In this document: one piece after another, positions 46,251 to 54,702 of the stretch
How positions within the stretch are numbered: the stretch's first letter is position 1
Layout: each line of letters begins with the position of its first letter
Source of the DNA: Aggregatimonas sangjinii
GTDB lineage: Bacteria; Bacteroidota; Bacteroidia; Flavobacteriales; Flavobacteriaceae
Length of the DNA: 64,000 nucleotides
NCBI RefSeq assembly: GCF_005943945.1
Contig: NZ_CP040710.1
Span: 2,773,501-2,837,500, forward strand
Direction of reading: 5' to 3'
Translations under genes and position numbers: made by a program
Notes under the pieces: generated by a model
The model's database searches: none
Seen by the model: only the letters and a program-made list of their open reading frames with translations
Told to the model about the DNA's origin: nothing

Positions 46251-47112
46251 ACATGCCCTGACCGCGCTCAAGATCCTCGTAAGTACAGCGCTTATTTATT
46301 TTATTTTCACGAAGATCGATTTTGGAGAGGTGCTGGCCATACTTCAAAAAGCGAATGCTTTCTACCTCTTATTGGCAGCTATTTTTTTGGTGATGTCGAA
46401 AATAATCGCCTCCTATCGTCTAAATCTGTATTTTCATCAATTGGATGTTCGGCTTACGCAGCAAAGTAACCTGAAACTCTATTTGTTGGGCATGTTCTAC
46501 AATCTGTTTTTGCCCGGCGGGATAGGCGGTGATGCCTATAAGGGATATGTCATTCAGAAAAGATTCCCGGTAACCACCAAGCGCGTAATCTCGGCCTTGC
46601 TCCTAGACCGCCTTAGTGGATTGCTACTGATATTTCTTTACAGCTGCCTGTTCGCCATTTTATTGGACAACGAATATCTCGCGAAATACCGTATGGCCAT
46701 CTTCGTTTTGGCACTGGCTTCCATCTTGTTTTTTTGGTTGTTCAACAAAAAATGGTTCTCCTCCTTGCAAAAGGTTTTCTGGAAATCCTGTAGCTATTCG
46801 GCCTTGGTTCAGGGTACCCAATTGGTAAGTGTGCTACTCATCTTAAAGGCGCTTGCTATTGGTACGCAAACGGTTGCCTACCTCTTTGTTTTTATGCTGT
46901 CCTCCATCGTGTCGGTCGTGCCCCTGACCATCGGAGGAATCGGTAGTCGTGAGCTCACGTTCTTCTACGGGGCCGAACTCTTGGGGTTGGAGGAAAATAC
47001 GGCTGTTGGAATAAGCATGGTATTCTTCCTGATTACCGCGATAGTATCGCTATTTGGGGTGTATTACCATTTGAAAAAACCTGATTTGGAGACCCAGGGC
47101 GATACCCGTTAG
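46231..47112 (+). CDS. Flippase-like (lysylphosphatidylglycerol synthase TM) protein
   Basis: 293 residues with about seven to eight membrane helices and the family motif GGIGGDAYKGYVIQKRF plus IGGIGSRELTFFY. This is the UPF0104/YbhN-type membrane domain found in MprF and in lipid or sugar-lipid flippases. TTG start at 46231 (an adjacent GTG at 46234 is equally possible), overlapping the GT2 gene. Likely translocates or modifies the lipid-linked product of that enzyme. Confidence 0.86.
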   Translation: MVGKYRKHALTALKILVSTALIYFIFTKIDFGEVLAILQKANAFYLLLAAIFLVMSKIIASYRLNLYFHQLDVRLTQQSNLKLYLLGMFYNLFLPGGIGGDAYKGYVIQKRFPVTTKRVISALLLDRLSGLLLIFLYSCLFAILLDNEYLAKYRMAIFVLALASILFFWLFNKKWFSSLQKVFWKSCSYSALVQGTQLVSVLLILKALAIGTQTVAYLFVFMLSSIVSVVPLTIGGIGSRELTFFYGAELLGLEENTAVGISMVFFLITAIVSLFGVYYHLKKPDLETQGDTR

Positions 47113-47165
47113 AATAGTGTTCCAGAACCTAGTAAAGACGGTATTTCCTAGAAAGTGAGTAGTGA

Positions 47166-47191
47166 CAGTAGGCAGTAGGCAGTAGGCAGTA
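47166..47191. repeat. 7-bp tandem repeat (CAGTAGG, 3.7 units)
   Basis: Perfect tandem copies of CAGTAGG. Part of a 225-base repeat-rich gap between convergent genes. Confidence 0.85.
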
Positions 47192-47224
47192 AAAAAATAA
47201 AGAGTTGACCTTGATTTCCCTTCT

Positions 47225-47294
47225 CTATTTTCTCTTTTCTATCCGGTCTTTTCTATTTTCTCTTTTCTATGCTCCCTGCCTGTCGGCAGGCAGG
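47225..47294. repeat. Direct repeat plus GC-rich palindrome
   Basis: An 18-bp direct repeat CTATTTTCTCTTTTCTAT at 47225-47242 and 47253-47270, then a palindrome CCTGCCTG TCGG CAGGCAGG at 47275-47294. The palindrome may double as the terminator for the convergent genes on both sides, as no other terminator is seen here. Confidence 0.75.
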
Positions 47295-47337
47295 TCTTCT
47301 CTCTTCCCTGTTCTTCCTTATCATTCCGCTCTCCCTC

Positions 47338-48996
47338 CTAATAAATATGAATCAAATGCATCTTCCCCAGCGCCTTTTTACGTGTTGCGGGATTCAAGAA
47401 TTTGGCTTGTAAACGGGTAATTCTAAAATCGTCCTGAGTGTATTGCCGATCCCAATCAAAACCGCTTTGGTTCAGTAGCTTTCGCTCCTCGTCGGTAACA
47501 TAGACCCAAATGTCCTTTTTACCCCGAATACCCTCAATCGAAGAGATAGTGACCGGTTGCTTGTTGTAGAAGTCCAGCGACCACGTATGCCGTTCTGAAA
47601 GCTTATAGATTTTGTCTACCGGAATATCGTTCGCAGCGACCACTTTGGCCATTTCACTCCCGGATTGGTACTTTAACAACGAGGGATAAAAGTGAACGTT
47701 CATTACCAGATTTAGAATAACGGCACTAAAGGCCGAAACTGTAATGATCCGATAATAATACCCTTCCCGTTTCATGCTAAACCGTATGCCTACGGCCATT
47801 AAGGGTATCATCCATACATAATGCAACCAATTGTCGAATTTGAAAACATAAAAACAAATCAAAACGGACACGATAAAGACGAGCGCCAGAATAAAATACT
47901 GGACCCCCAGCAAGAGTTTTAAGATTTTATCCTTAAATAACTGTTGTAAATCGTACAAATAAGCCGCCGTTAATATGGAGAACAAAGGAATGGCAATATT
48001 CAAATAATGCGGCAATTTAAACTGTGCAAAACTGATGACGATAAAAATAAGGACAATACCTCCCAAAGTGAGGAACTCGTACATCGGGCGGTAGGCGAAC
48101 TTAATTCGGGAAAGGGTTTTGAAACGTTCGGCAATGGCCAATATAGCAATGACCGTCCACGGTAGGAAAACCCATAGAAAGGTGTGGAAAAAGAAGAAAT
48201 AATCGCTACTGTTCTTCCCGATACCCTCTCCACTCATTCGTTCAAAACTCTGTTCCCAAAAAATAAAGAAGATGCCGCTACGCGAACCCTTTCCCCTGAT
48301 AATTTTTTCGGGATGTAAATCGAATTGATGGTAATAAGCATATAGCATCGGTGCGATGGCCAGCCCAAAGACGACCAGTGCGACCAAAACCTTCCAGCTC
48401 AAGAACCGTTTCCATTTACGTGTGTAGGCGAGATGGCAGAGCAGCGGCAGCCCAATGACCAAGATCGCGATTTGTCCCTTGGTCGAAAATGCGATACCCG
48501 TTCCAAAAGCGCCCAATATAATGTTCAAAACTGCTTTCTTTTCGATATAGGCGGTCAACTGCCAAATCGCAAAGATGGTCCAACCCGTAAGTACGGCATC
48601 GGTACGCACATCGATAACAGATAGTACGATGGTCTGGGCGGTCATAAAAATCAGTGCCGCCAACCTTCCGGTGTCGGCATTGTAGAGCAACTTTCCCAAG
48701 CCGAAACAACTAAAAGCACCTAAAAGTGTTGCTAAAATCGCTGGAATTCGGTAGGCCCAATCGTGCAGGCCGAAAATTTTGTACGACAGGGCCGCCAGCC
48801 AGTAATGCATATGGGGTTTGTCGAGATACTCGTTCGGGCCCTTGAAAAGGTTGATAAAATCGTTCTCCTGAAACATTCGCATCGCCATCACGGCGAATTG
48901 CGCGGAATCATTTTCAATAAGGGTCACGAACATTCCGACGAGGTACGTCAAAAAAATCAAAAACAGTAAAAACCAGTACCTACGATTAGAAATCAT
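47338..48996 (-). CDS. Family 39 glycosyltransferase (ArnT/PMT-like)
   Basis: 552 residues, about 11-12 membrane helices. The first periplasmic loop carries NDSAQFAVMAMRMFQ and YLDKPHMHYWLAAL, the acidic catalytic-loop motifs of GT-C enzymes of the ArnT/PMT type. Transfers a sugar from a polyprenyl phosphate donor to lipid A, protein or another acceptor on the periplasmic side. The ATG overlaps the PAP2 stop (ATGA). Convergent with the GT2/flippase pair, which could supply its donor. Confidence 0.9.
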   Translation of the reverse strand: MISNRRYWFLLFLIFLTYLVGMFVTLIENDSAQFAVMAMRMFQENDFINLFKGPNEYLDKPHMHYWLAALSYKIFGLHDWAYRIPAILATLLGAFSCFGLGKLLYNADTGRLAALIFMTAQTIVLSVIDVRTDAVLTGWTIFAIWQLTAYIEKKAVLNIILGAFGTGIAFSTKGQIAILVIGLPLLCHLAYTRKWKRFLSWKVLVALVVFGLAIAPMLYAYYHQFDLHPEKIIRGKGSRSGIFFIFWEQSFERMSGEGIGKNSSDYFFFFHTFLWVFLPWTVIAILAIAERFKTLSRIKFAYRPMYEFLTLGGIVLIFIVISFAQFKLPHYLNIAIPLFSILTAAYLYDLQQLFKDKILKLLLGVQYFILALVFIVSVLICFYVFKFDNWLHYVWMIPLMAVGIRFSMKREGYYYRIITVSAFSAVILNLVMNVHFYPSLLKYQSGSEMAKVVAANDIPVDKIYKLSERHTWSLDFYNKQPVTISSIEGIRGKKDIWVYVTDEERKLLNQSGFDWDRQYTQDDFRITRLQAKFLNPATRKKALGKMHLIHIY

Positions 48997-49562
48997 TTGG
49001 GGAGTCTGAGCAATGCAAATATATACAACTTTGCAAATAACCAGCCGAAAAGAACGCCAATAGCCATGCCGGAGAGGACATCCGACGGAAAATGCACCCC
49101 GATATAAATGCGACTATACCCGACCAAAAACGCCCAAAGCAATAGGAAAATTCCTATGTAGCGGAAGTTAGACTTCAACAAAATAATGAAGAAGATAGCC
49201 ACCGCCGAAGTATTTGACGCGTGGGCCGAAAAATAGCCATATGTACCTCCACAATGTGCCTTGACCAAGCGAAAGGCGTCATTTAGGTCAGGATCGAAAC
49301 AAGGTCTTAGCCGTTGTACCCCATATTTGAAGAAATCCGCCAAACCATTCGTGACCACGATCATAAGCGCTACGGCAACGAGCAGGACCAAAGTGGACTT
49401 CAAACCGAATTTTTTAAAGGAAAGGTAAAGGAGTAGTATGTAAAGCGGAATCGAGCTTAGCTTATGGGTCAAGAACATCCAAAAGGCATCCCAGGTCGGG
49501 GAACCCAGATTGTTCAGGAAGAGGAAGAGCTCCTTATCGTACTGTATGAGGGTTTCCCACAT
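48993..49562 (-). CDS. PAP2 superfamily phosphatase
   Basis: 189 residues, about five to six membrane helices. Phosphatase motifs KYGVQRLRP (K-x6-RP), FSAHASN (variant of PSGH) and SRIYIGVHFPSDVLSG (SR-x5-H-x3-D). Likely substrates are undecaprenyl pyrophosphate, phosphatidylglycerol phosphate or lipid A phosphate. Coupled to the GT39 gene by a 4-base overlap, which favours a lipid-carrier or lipid A role. Confidence 0.9.
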   Translation of the reverse strand: MWETLIQYDKELFLFLNNLGSPTWDAFWMFLTHKLSSIPLYILLLYLSFKKFGLKSTLVLLVAVALMIVVTNGLADFFKYGVQRLRPCFDPDLNDAFRLVKAHCGGTYGYFSAHASNTSAVAIFFIILLKSNFRYIGIFLLLWAFLVGYSRIYIGVHFPSDVLSGMAIGVLFGWLFAKLYIFALLRLPK

Positions 49563-49635
49563 GGTTTTTTATCATAAGTTCGACGAAAGTCGATTTACCG
49601 TTTGACTGTTCCTTCGGATTGAAATAAGATTCTAT

Positions 49636-49846
49636 CTAATTTACTAGGGTATTGGAATATTGGGTCGGTACCATAAAATAGTCTCCACTAATGCAATAAT
49701 CCAAATCTTTATAAAAACCAAAGTTGTTGTAATGCTCCCAAAACTTCGGAAACAAGGTATACCCTTTCAACTCGATGCTACGTTTTTTTCTGCACACTGC
49801 AAGCACTCTCTGCCCAAAAGCCGTCTACTTCATAACCGGTAATTTC
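49636..49846 (-). pseudogene. Probable gene remnant (minus strand)
   Basis: Within the 320-base gap 49563-49882 the minus strand reads coding-like sequence: FPKFWEHYNNFGFYKDLDY and SGDYFMVPTQYSNTLVN end at TAG (49636-49638). The frame has no ATG. Deleting one base at an A7 run (49783-49789) would join it to an upstream coding-like stretch beginning EITGYEVDGFWAE that is preceded by a stop. I read this as a decayed gene; the family is not recognised. A GTG-started intact short protein is the alternative. Confidence 0.35.
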
Positions 49847-49882
49847 TTATCCAGCCCATATGTTTAAGGAAATGGCACATTG

Positions 49883-50110
49883 CTATTCTTCATAACGCGA
49901 AACTTCCCTATCATAGAAATCGGTCGCCATTTGAATCAGGGTCTCCGCCTCGCCTTCCAGTTCTTTTTCATCTTCCTGCACAAAATCTTCGAACCACTCC
50001 ACCTCATCGTTCTCCAAATTGATGATGAATCGCGGATATTCGGTATGCACAATGAATATTGATTCCGGATGGTCAGTATTGTCTCCGAGTAAAAACTTCG
50101 GTAAGTCCAT
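49883..50110 (-). CDS. Small acidic cytoplasmic protein of unknown function
   Basis: 75 residues, strongly acidic (FEDFVQEDEKELEGEAETL), no membrane segment or signal. Resembles short uncharacterised proteins common in Flavobacteriia. It lies 37 bases downstream of the MATE gene on the other side of a short gap, same strand, and may be co-transcribed with it. Confidence 0.65.
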   Translation of the reverse strand: MDLPKFLLGDNTDHPESIFIVHTEYPRFIINLENDEVEWFEDFVQEDEKELEGEAETLIQMATDFYDREVSRYEE

Positions 50111-50147
50111 GTAAATGAATTTTATTGGAACGGGAATGGCAATTCCC

Positions 50148-51518
50148 CTACTCCATTGCTATTAATTTTTTGGTCAAATAATCGAATCGAATATACAACA
50201 TAATGGCCGATGCCGTAAGACCGGTCAACAAGCCGATCCATATGCCGGTGCTTCCCAATTCTGTATGCAATCCCAGGTAATACGATACGGGAAACCCGAT
50301 GGCCCAATAGGCGATAAAGGTCATGAGTGTCGGTATTTTCACATCTTGCAGTCCCCGAAGGGCTCCCAGGACCACCACCTGAATCCCGTCCGAAATCTGA
50401 AAAAAGGCAGCGACCAACAGCAGTTCCGCAGCCAGCACGATCACTTCATTATTGTCCGCCATATTCGCGAGGTCGTTCACATCCAAATATAAGGTAGGAA
50501 ACCAATGCCGACCCCATAAAAACAAAGCTGCAAAAACAATCTCGATCAATAGCGTCAGCAGAAAAATGGACTTCCCGATACGCCGTAACTCGGGAAAGTT
50601 GGTTAGCCCTTTTTGGTTACCCACCCGTATCATGGCGGCCACCCCAAGACCCATTCCGAACATAAAGGTCATGCTACTAAGGTTCAAGGCGATTTGGTTC
50701 GCCGCTTGGGCATTCTTCCCCAACACCCCGCTCAACCAAATGGCCGCGGTAAAAATCGCCACCTCGAAAAACATCTGTAGGGCTGACGGGAAACCCAAAC
50801 CGATTATTTTGTGCATCACCTTTTTCTGAATCTCCTTAAAATTGAAATTCGTAACATAGTCCGAAAACTTCTTTTTACTTTTCAGCAAATACCACAGATA
50901 CACGACCATGATGATACGGGAAACCAAGGTGCCTATGGCAGCCCCCACAATACCCATTTTAGGAAACCCGAAGGATCCGAAAATCAGCAGGTAGTTCAAC
51001 ACGACATTGATTACATTGGCCAAGATCGTAGCATACATCGGGTATTTGGTCTGTGAGAGACCTTCGGAAAACTGTTTGAACGCCTGAAAGATGATCAAGG
51101 GCACCAAGGAAAATGCGACCAAATCGAGATAGGGCATAGCCAATACCACCACTTCGGCAGGCTGCCGCATATGATACATAAGTGGTTTGCAAAGTAGGAT
51201 GATACCGAAAAGTGTAATACCTAAAATGGTACACAGCACCAGACCATGCTTTAAGGCGCTTTTGCCGTTCGCTTTATTTCCTGCCCCATCGGCCTCGGCA
51301 ACCAAGGGCGTAATGGCGGTTGAAAAACCGATACCGAGCGACATCGCAATGAATACAAAACTATTCCCCAAAGAAACCGCGGCCAGTTCTGCCGTACCCA
51401 AACGCCCGACCATGAGATTATCGGCAAAGGCAACAAAGGTATGCCCCAACATACCCATGATTACGGGAACGGCAAGTTTGGTGTTGTACTTAAATTCTTT
51501 GGTGTATTTTTCTAACAA
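50148..51518 (-). CDS. MATE family multidrug/sodium exporter
   Basis: 456 residues, 12 membrane helices in two MatE halves. The first half has GHTFVAFADNLMVGRLGTAELAA, typical of NorM-like MATE proteins (written here as GHTFVAFADNLMVG plus RLGTAELAA). Exports cationic compounds using a Na+ or H+ gradient. The next upstream gene (51546-52622) ends 27 bases before its start, so both may share a transcript. Confidence 0.92.
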   Translation of the reverse strand: MLEKYTKEFKYNTKLAVPVIMGMLGHTFVAFADNLMVGRLGTAELAAVSLGNSFVFIAMSLGIGFSTAITPLVAEADGAGNKANGKSALKHGLVLCTILGITLFGIILLCKPLMYHMRQPAEVVVLAMPYLDLVAFSLVPLIIFQAFKQFSEGLSQTKYPMYATILANVINVVLNYLLIFGSFGFPKMGIVGAAIGTLVSRIIMVVYLWYLLKSKKKFSDYVTNFNFKEIQKKVMHKIIGLGFPSALQMFFEVAIFTAAIWLSGVLGKNAQAANQIALNLSSMTFMFGMGLGVAAMIRVGNQKGLTNFPELRRIGKSIFLLTLLIEIVFAALFLWGRHWFPTLYLDVNDLANMADNNEVIVLAAELLLVAAFFQISDGIQVVVLGALRGLQDVKIPTLMTFIAYWAIGFPVSYYLGLHTELGSTGIWIGLLTGLTASAIMLYIRFDYLTKKLIAME

Positions 51519-51545
51519 GGAAACGATCTTTGGATAAGCTGTGCT

Positions 51546-52622
51546 TTAAAATTTACGGTCGATAAGCTGTTTCATGCTCACATCCTTATAATTACGCAGT
51601 ACGAAATCGAGACCCAAATCTACGATCTGCCCCATTTTAGTACATTTTTTGAAATTCTTATCCAAAGTAAATTTATAAAGCTCCGCTTTTAACATATCGA
51701 CATTGGCCTTGACCGAAATTGTATCCTTTTTACAAATGTTGCGCAGTTTTTTAATTCGGTTTCCGGAACTTCCGATACGCTTGGCCACAATAGAGCGTTC
51801 CTCTACCTTGTATTGGTCTACGGAATAGCGTTGCAATTTGGCGCGCACCAATTCGACCATTACAAAGTTCTCTTTAAAAAACTGGGGCCGGTACACCTTG
51901 AATTTGCCTTCGAAGCATTGTTGATCGAAATCGATCGCGCGTATTTTATACACCACATGGTCAAAATCATGTGTGGGTACAATGACGTAATTGTAAGATC
52001 GCATATCGCCCAACAGGCGAATCATACAGCGCTCATTGAACTTGACGAACTCCTTGGCAAGCTGGGCCTTTTCGGATTCGGTGCATTTGGGCAAAAAATC
52101 CTTGATAAACACATCGCCTGGAATACCGGCAATATGCTCCTCGATCAAGGTATCCTTACAGACCAAGAAATTCAGGTTGTAGGGCGATAGCATATGTTCG
52201 AGTTCCAAGCCATAAATACGGGAAGCATCCGTTTTTTTGACGTAGAAATAGGTGAAATTATCGTTGAGGATATTTCTGATCTTAATGCGAAAGGGCTTTG
52301 AGTTCCCAAAGGTACAGTAGTCTACCGCATCAACATTCAAATAGGGATGTATGCTATCGCTACCATCGGAATGTAGTATGGAATACACTTGTTTAAGGCT
52401 CACGTCGATTTCTTGCCGCTCGAACTCCGAATAATACACCCTGACCCAGAGCGTATCCTCTTCATTGGCGTCATATACGACTACCGAGCCGGAAAACCGA
52501 AGCAGATCGTTATAAAAAATAGGTATCTCGATCTTGCGTTTGTAATGTTCCAAATACGCATCCAAGCTCTCATTGACCGGATAGGCCGGCTTTTTCTTCG
52601 ACATTAATTTTTCTTCGGACAT
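51546..52622 (-). CDS. Uncharacterised protein with protein-kinase-like motifs
   Basis: 358 residues, cytoplasmic, no named domain known to me. Motifs occur in the order of a protein-kinase or aminoglycoside-kinase fold: YFYVKKTDA (K129/K130, beta-3 Lys position) then ELEHML (E140/E142, helix C), hinge-like LIEEHIAGIPGD (160-170), catalytic-loop-like GDMRSYNYVIV with D206 and N211 at HRDxxxxN spacing, and AIDFDQQ (D231) at the DFG position. A C-terminal helical lobe follows. No glycine-rich loop is obvious. The kinase reading is inference. Confidence 0.75.
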   Translation of the reverse strand: MSEEKLMSKKKPAYPVNESLDAYLEHYKRKIEIPIFYNDLLRFSGSVVVYDANEEDTLWVRVYYSEFERQEIDVSLKQVYSILHSDGSDSIHPYLNVDAVDYCTFGNSKPFRIKIRNILNDNFTYFYVKKTDASRIYGLELEHMLSPYNLNFLVCKDTLIEEHIAGIPGDVFIKDFLPKCTESEKAQLAKEFVKFNERCMIRLLGDMRSYNYVIVPTHDFDHVVYKIRAIDFDQQCFEGKFKVYRPQFFKENFVMVELVRAKLQRYSVDQYKVEERSIVAKRIGSSGNRIKKLRNICKKDTISVKANVDMLKAELYKFTLDKNFKKCTKMGQIVDLGLDFVLRNYKDVSMKQLIDRKF

Positions 52623-52695
52623 AATCGCTGCGGATTTGTAACAAAACTACGCTTTCTTCGTCAAGTTAGTAGCAACCTTTAAACCCATACCCATT

Positions 52696-53598
52696 TTGGA
52701 ACACATACTCTCGGTACAACACCTCACCAAAAAGTACGGATCGCTTACCGCAGTGAAAGATCTTTCGTTTGAAATTCAAAAAGGCAATGTGTACGGCATT
52801 CTGGGCCCGAACGGAAGCGGGAAGTCTACAACACTGGGCATTGTCCTGAACGTGGTCAACCGAACGGCGGGCGAATTTTCCTGGTTCGATGGGAGCATCG
52901 ATACCCATACCGCCCTTAAAAAAGTCGGGGCCATTATCGAACGACCTAATTTTTACCCGTATATGAGCGCGGTACAAAATCTAAAATTGGTCTGTAAGAT
53001 CAAGGAGGTAGCACATGACAAAGTCGATGAGAAGCTAGAATTGGTAGGCCTGTTAGATCGCAAGCATAGCAAATTTCGAACCTATTCCTTAGGAATGAAG
53101 CAACGTTTGGCCATCGCCTCTGCCCTTTTGAACGACCCCGAAATCCTTATTTTGGACGAACCGACCAACGGCTTAGATCCACAGGGTATTCACCAAATAC
53201 GCGAAATCATCAAAAAAATCGCCTCCCAAGGCACTACCATTCTTCTGGCGTCGCATTTGTTGGACGAGGTCGAGAAAGTCTGTACGCATGTGGTGATTTT
53301 GAGAAAAGGGGAAAAACTATACTCGGGCCGCGTAGACGGGATGATCGCCACACACGGTTTCTTCGAACTGAAATCGGAACAGCAGGAAGGTTTATCGGAA
53401 TATTTGAAAAATCACTCGAGTTTTGGGGAAATCAAGGCCGAAAACGGAATCCTTACCGCCTTTCTGAAGGAAGAAATGAGTGCCGAGGAATTGAATAAAA
53501 CGCTCTTTGAAAAGGGCATCTTCCTTTCCCATTTGGTCAAACGAAAGGAAAGTCTTGAAGAGCAGTTCTTAACCTTGACCAAAAACCAAGCAAACTAG
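52696..53598 (+). CDS. ABC transporter ATPase (BcrA-like)
   Basis: 300 residues from TTG at 52696. Walker A GPNGSGKST (37-45), signature YSLGMKQRLAIA, Walker B LILDEPTNGLDP and H-loop ASHLLDE. The C-terminal extension of about 80 residues is typical of BcrA/DrrA-type exporters. Coupled with the ABC-2 permease starting 5 bases after its stop. Confidence 0.92.
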   Translation: MEHILSVQHLTKKYGSLTAVKDLSFEIQKGNVYGILGPNGSGKSTTLGIVLNVVNRTAGEFSWFDGSIDTHTALKKVGAIIERPNFYPYMSAVQNLKLVCKIKEVAHDKVDEKLELVGLLDRKHSKFRTYSLGMKQRLAIASALLNDPEILILDEPTNGLDPQGIHQIREIIKKIASQGTTILLASHLLDEVEKVCTHVVILRKGEKLYSGRVDGMIATHGFFELKSEQQEGLSEYLKNHSSFGEIKAENGILTAFLKEEMSAEELNKTLFEKGIFLSHLVKRKESLEEQFLTLTKNQAN

Positions 53599-53603
53599 AC
53601 CGC

Positions 53604-54443
53604 ATGATACGATTACTTCAAATAGAATTTATTAAGCTATGGAACAATAGGTCGAGTAAAATACTGATAGCCACCTATTTCATTCTCATTACTTCCATCG
53701 CTTTGGTATCGATGATCAAGTTCGATTTTGGTGATATACACTTTCAATTGGCCGATCAGGGCATCTTCAATTTTCCATACATATGGCATTTCAATACCTT
53801 TTTTGTCGCTTGGTTTAAATTGTTCTTGGCCATTGTAATCGTCTCTATGATGGCGAACGAATACAGCAATAAGACTATCAAACAAAACCTTATCGACGGC
53901 CTTTCCAAGAAGGAGTTCGTGCTTTCGAAATTTTTGACCGTTTTGGTGTTCGCCTTGGTATCGACCGTTTTTATATTCGTCGTATCGCTCATTCTCGGGC
54001 TTATTTATTCGGATTATAACGAGGTTTCCATCATCTTTTCCGACCTGGAGTTTATTGTGGCTTATTTTTTAAAGCTCACCGGATTCTTCTCATTCTGCTT
54101 GTTTCTTGGGGTTCTGGTCAAACGATCCGCCTTTGCTTTGGGATTCCTCTTCATTTGGCAAATATTGGAGGGCATTACCGCGGTGGTCGTTCAACAAAAA
54201 ATTTTTCCAGGGAATCGCGATATGTCGGAAATCGTTTTGGGGTTTTTACCCCTGCAATCGATGTTCAATTTGATCGGGGAACCTATAACCCGGCTCAACG
54301 TCATCCAATCCGCGGCGAAGCAACTGGGCGCCGATTTTAAAATGGACTATCATGTACAATGGTATGAAATGCTTATCGTTATCGGTTGGACAGCCCTTTT
54401 CATATACGGTGCCTATGCCCTATTAAAGCGAAGGGATTTATAA
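53604..54443 (+). CDS. ABC-2 type permease
   Basis: 279 residues with six predicted membrane helices (about 20-38, 65-85, 110-135, 150-175, 180-200, 250-270). Partner of the BcrA-like ATPase. Such pairs export peptides, antibiotics or lipids; nothing here tells which. No regulator is adjacent. Confidence 0.88.
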   Translation: MIRLLQIEFIKLWNNRSSKILIATYFILITSIALVSMIKFDFGDIHFQLADQGIFNFPYIWHFNTFFVAWFKLFLAIVIVSMMANEYSNKTIKQNLIDGLSKKEFVLSKFLTVLVFALVSTVFIFVVSLILGLIYSDYNEVSIIFSDLEFIVAYFLKLTGFFSFCLFLGVLVKRSAFALGFLFIWQILEGITAVVVQQKIFPGNRDMSEIVLGFLPLQSMFNLIGEPITRLNVIQSAAKQLGADFKMDYHVQWYEMLIVIGWTALFIYGAYALLKRRDL

Positions 54444-54702
54444 TGTTGGGCCATTCGGTATCGGTAGCCAAGCCATCGCAATTTTTCTAATTTCAGGTCT
54501 ACCGGAAATCCAGTAGACGTCATATCCCGATTTTCCTGTATTTAGGACTTTCGCTTTAGAGAAAAGCGTGATTTATCCTATCTTGTAACCGCGAACACTT
54601 CTCAGGGTATTGTTACCGCTATCCGTCGCCTGTGTCAAACGGTAGACAGGTTCGGTATGAAACCGTGGCCCAAGACCCGTTCGCTGGTAGTACGCGAGCA
54701 TA

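Noticed and set aside
47166-47191. Possible CRISPR array
   Set aside because: Units are 7 bases without spacers and no cas gene is nearby; it is a simple tandem repeat.
49660-49842. 60-codon plus-strand frame in the gap beside PAP2
   Set aside because: The minus strand of the same stretch reads more protein-like sequence with a proper stop, so the plus frame is considered the shadow.
52696-54443. Bacitracin-resistance system
   Set aside because: Only the ATPase and permease are present; no two-component regulator or substrate evidence, so it is called a generic BcrA-like exporter.
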